A stretch of 64,000 nucleotides of DNA from Membranipora membranacea. Lineage: Eukaryota > Bryozoa > Gymnolaemata > Cheilostomatida > Membraniporidae. Below the pieces are notes generated by a model that worked only from the letters and a program-made list of their open reading frames with translations, was not told the origin of the DNA and did not search any database. The stretch lies in assembly GCA_914767715.1 (NCBI GenBank), contig OU612067.1, forward strand, positions 9,488,001 through 9,552,000, given 5' to 3'. Each line of letters opens with the position of its first letter. Within the stretch, counting starts at the first letter, position 1. A program made the position numbers and the translations under genes. Positions 61,571-64,000 of the stretch are shown one piece after another.

Positions 61571-63144
61571 TTAACAAAAATTGGTGATGAAGAACGGAAA
61601 TAAATGTCTCCTCAAAGTTATATTTTATTGTGCCTACCTTTGCCTTGTATTAACTGTAATACTGGCATGCTCCCAAAATTAAATGTGGAAAATGTGTTAC
61701 AAATATCAGACATTGCCTTTTACTCCAAAAAATCAAATAAGATGGTTGAAATCTGTCAATCGCATTGAATTCAGTTCAGCTACTGCATCAATCTATTTAG
61801 TGCACTAAGATTGATGGTTTTACAAAGTTCCAACACTCTGTAATTCTCAGGGTAAGCCTAGTGTTCAAACTCGAGGAGGACAATGGCCATACTTTCTTGA
61901 CGATTATTCTTCTCTTTAGAAGGCATGCCAAGGGTCCAGACCAACACTAGGTGCTATTGGCACGATATCGAAGAACTCCATTTAGATTTCAAAATTAAAC
62001 TGGAAGAGATGTTTGCAAATGCATTTTATTAATTCTAATAGATATCACTATTAGCTGCCCTTCCTTCCCCCTCCCTGACCATCAAATTCTGGCAGGGAAT
62101 TGGTTTTATTGTCACGAGGGTATAATCCCAAATTGTCAATTACTGAACACAGGGAGTTTGAACCGCAAATTCCCTGCTAAAAATATTTCAAATTTTTGCT
62201 TGCAGATGCCTCATCTGCTCACCGTGGACAAAACAAAATTTTGTATATAATAAATAGTTTTACTGTCCCACCTACCCATCCATATTGTTTTGTGTAGCAA
62301 TTCTTATTAATATCTCTGGTGTATGGAAATATATGATTGAAAAAGAAACAATCTTATTTACAAAATATTAGAGATGATGATGATGATAAAAACTCAATCC
62401 ATTTAATGTATTGCTGTAAACAATAACCAAAAATCTATTTTGAGGCCCCTTCAAGGACGGTTAACTTAGCCATGGCCATTGTGTTGGCTTTATCTTTAAT
62501 TCAAATCACATCTTTGTTGGGCTGTGGTACGGTGTTTACAGGCTAAATAATGTTGAATACTTTCAAACAACCACAGCAAGTAATAGTAAGTGAAAAAACA
62601 AGCAAGCTGTAGGCCTGCCTATTCATCTAACCCTAAACATCAGGTCGGAAGGCTTAGTTTTTTCTCTAATGTAAATTGAGTTCAACCCAAAGTTATATCC
62701 CAAAGATTCACTCCACGGTTTGTATTGTCGGCTGGACCGACAAACCTTCTGGGGAAACAGGTGAATTAATGGCATGGTAAACTTTTTTGTAAACTTTAGT
62801 CTTAAGTTCAGTCTTATAACGTGTTCTAATTTAGTGTGAGAGATGCGTATGTTAGGGTCATGCTTTAACCCTAATACATACATACACATACATTCACAGA
62901 GTGCTACTAGATGATACACTTTGGCAATTTTTGTGCTGACTTAGTTGTAAGTTTTATATTAATGTTAATGCCTCACAGATGTTTTAGCTTGATAAAGAAC
63001 TATAAGTTTTAATCAAGTTTGAAGTCATCGACCTAAAATAGTAGTCTGAGATAGCTATGTGAACTAAGCCTTTCACAAATCATAATATGATTGAATCCAT
63101 CAGTTTACTATAAGAGCAGTTTTGTGTCTTGTTTAGGTCAAAGT

Positions 63145-63619
63145 ATGGCAGCTCCACAACTGAAGAAGACGCTCTTAGCGTTTGACTTTGATAACACAGT
63201 GGTCGATGCTAACACTGATCTGGATGTTATAAAGATGCACGATGGACCTATCCCTGAGGAGATCGAGAAACTATACTGCCAACATAACGGCTGGAACGAT
63301 TATATGAAAGCTATCTTCGCTCTACTTCACTCCAAAAATGTTTCTATCAATGACATTAAGAGTAAGGTGCTAGACATCTCGCTAGCTAGTGGTATGAAGG
63401 GACTTTTCAATCACCTGGCAGATGAGCAATACGAAGTGGTGATTATATCTGATGCCAACACACTGTTTATAGAGTGGCTCATGAACAAACATGACATCAG
63501 TGCTCAGGTTGCTAGAGTTTTCTCTAATCCAGCTGAAGTTACAGGAGAAGGAAAGCTGACTATTTCTTATTACCACCGTCAGGACTGGTGCGACATGTCC
63601 TCTAACAACATGTGTAAAG
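63145..63619 (+). CDS. PHOSPHO1/PHOSPHO2-like HAD phosphatase, 5' coding exon
   Basis: The exon begins after TTGTTTAG at 63136. I chose the ATG at 63145; the upstream in-frame ATG at 63091 lies before the acceptor. It encodes 158 residues and ends in phase 1 at AAAG|GTACAG. Residues 14-18 (DFDNT) are the HAD nucleophile motif DxDxT. S102 in VVIISDANTLF is motif II. Cysteines 149 and 157 fit the C-x(n)-C-K segment of this family. Vertebrate PHOSPHO1 hydrolyses phosphocholine and phosphoethanolamine in mineralisation, and PHOSPHO2 acts on pyridoxal 5'-phosphate; which one this matches cannot be told. The family is about 240-270 aa, so about 90 residues, including motif III, lie beyond this exon. 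The enzyme is normally soluble and cytosolic. Confidence 0.85.
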
Positions 63620-63652
63620 GTACAGTAAATTAGTTTGAAGACTACCAAAAGT

Positions 63653-63953
63653 CCAAAGCATGTTATAGTCAGGCAGTCACTTATGATATCCTTGTGTCAG
63701 ATTTGCATGGTAAAAAACTTCAGTGCTCTACTTGGCATGAATTATTGATGGTGGATAGAGTGCCTTCCATAAGGGAAGGTAACTCTCATTCTCTGCATTA
63801 TGATTTCACAGTAAACCGATTGTGTAATACAAGAAACAAGCCTTCCTGGCCACCGTGACATCATAATGCACAGAACATAGACTTAATAAGTCTGTGTCAG
63901 AGAATGAGAGTTTTATCATATCATAGTAACTGCCTGACTATAACCTGCTTTGG
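63653..63953. mobile_element. 301-bp palindromic MITE in the PHOSPHO-like gene intron
   Basis: Terminal arms CCAAAGCATGTTATAGTCAG and CTGACTATAACCTGCTTTGG match over 25 bases with one mismatch. Inner arms AACTCTCATTCTCTG and CAGAGAATGAGAGTT are perfect, as are TGCATTATGAT and ATCATAATGCA. The right end stops 4-8 bases before a TTTCAG acceptor-like site at 63961. Confidence 0.75.
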
Positions 63954-64000
63954 TCTTTCAGTAGGCTTTAAATGCCCAAATAATGTCGGGTAGGTGTTTG

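Larger units (their letters stand above)
57375..63136. other. Gene-poor stretch with repeats
   Basis: No coding exon is supportable. It holds a SINE-like segment (57940-58020), a hairpin (58394-58441), two nested inverted-repeat elements (59698-60147) and a degenerate tandem duplication (60430-61570). Open frames of 60-109 codons here lack splice sites and domain features. Confidence 0.45.

Noticed and set aside
1-64000. CRISPR arrays, bacterial operons or phage genes
   Set aside because: Gene structure is clearly eukaryotic, with introns and animal extracellular modules; the tandem repeats seen are minisatellites and a 1 kb array without CRISPR-like spacing.

Overview
This window is nuclear DNA from an animal, AT-rich by eye, with sparse intron-split genes and many short repeats. 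Introns follow GT-AG rules, and the secreted and membrane genes are built from phase-1 extracellular modules (CUB, sushi, antistasin-like, WAP, pentraxin/LamG, PAN). A motile-cilium gene is also present. I read it as an aquatic invertebrate, possibly a sponge or another early-branching lineage. The species is inference; nothing here proves it. Gene models were spliced by hand from reading frame, splice sites and intron phase, and each complete model closes in frame.

Layout. 1-5.0 kb: a Ser/Pro-rich first coding exon (minus, 3224-3060) of an unrecognised gene, plus a palindromic element. 5.0-9.2 kb (plus): a single-pass receptor-like gene, signal peptide-CUB-sushi-TM-tail, about 302 aa. Two small exons at 13.35-13.56 kb fit it in phase as an alternative tail. 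14.9-20.5 kb: a tandem array of about 1 kb units, each carrying the same 56-nt hairpin. 21-28.5 kb: no convincing protein gene, but a family of diverged duplications with repeated minus-strand splice-like motifs. 30.6-35.8 kb (minus): a complete DRC9/IQCG gene (10 coding exons, 434 aa), a nexin-dynein regulatory complex subunit of motile cilia, with a LINE fragment in one intron. 38.1-44.7 kb (minus): a secreted protein with four antistasin-like repeats, a Thr/Pro-rich stalk and a C-terminal WAP-like domain (376 aa). 45-53 kb: mainly repeats (palindromic elements, tRNA-derived SINEs, a 30-bp minisatellite) and two orphan exon-like segments. 53.7-57.4 kb (plus): a secreted pentraxin/LamG plus PAN/Apple protein (356 aa), with an RTE-type LINE tail in an intron. 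57.4-63.1 kb: no gene seen, several inverted-repeat elements and degenerate duplications. 63.1-64 kb (plus): first coding exon of a PHOSPHO1/2-like HAD phosphatase running off the window.

There is no operon-like organisation. Three of the five recognised genes encode secreted or surface proteins with recognition or protease-inhibitor modules, compatible with innate recognition or matrix roles, but no shared pathway can be shown from sequence. The most unusual non-coding feature is the hairpin array at 15-20 kb. The most interesting coding features are the alternative receptor tails and the pentraxin-PAN architecture.
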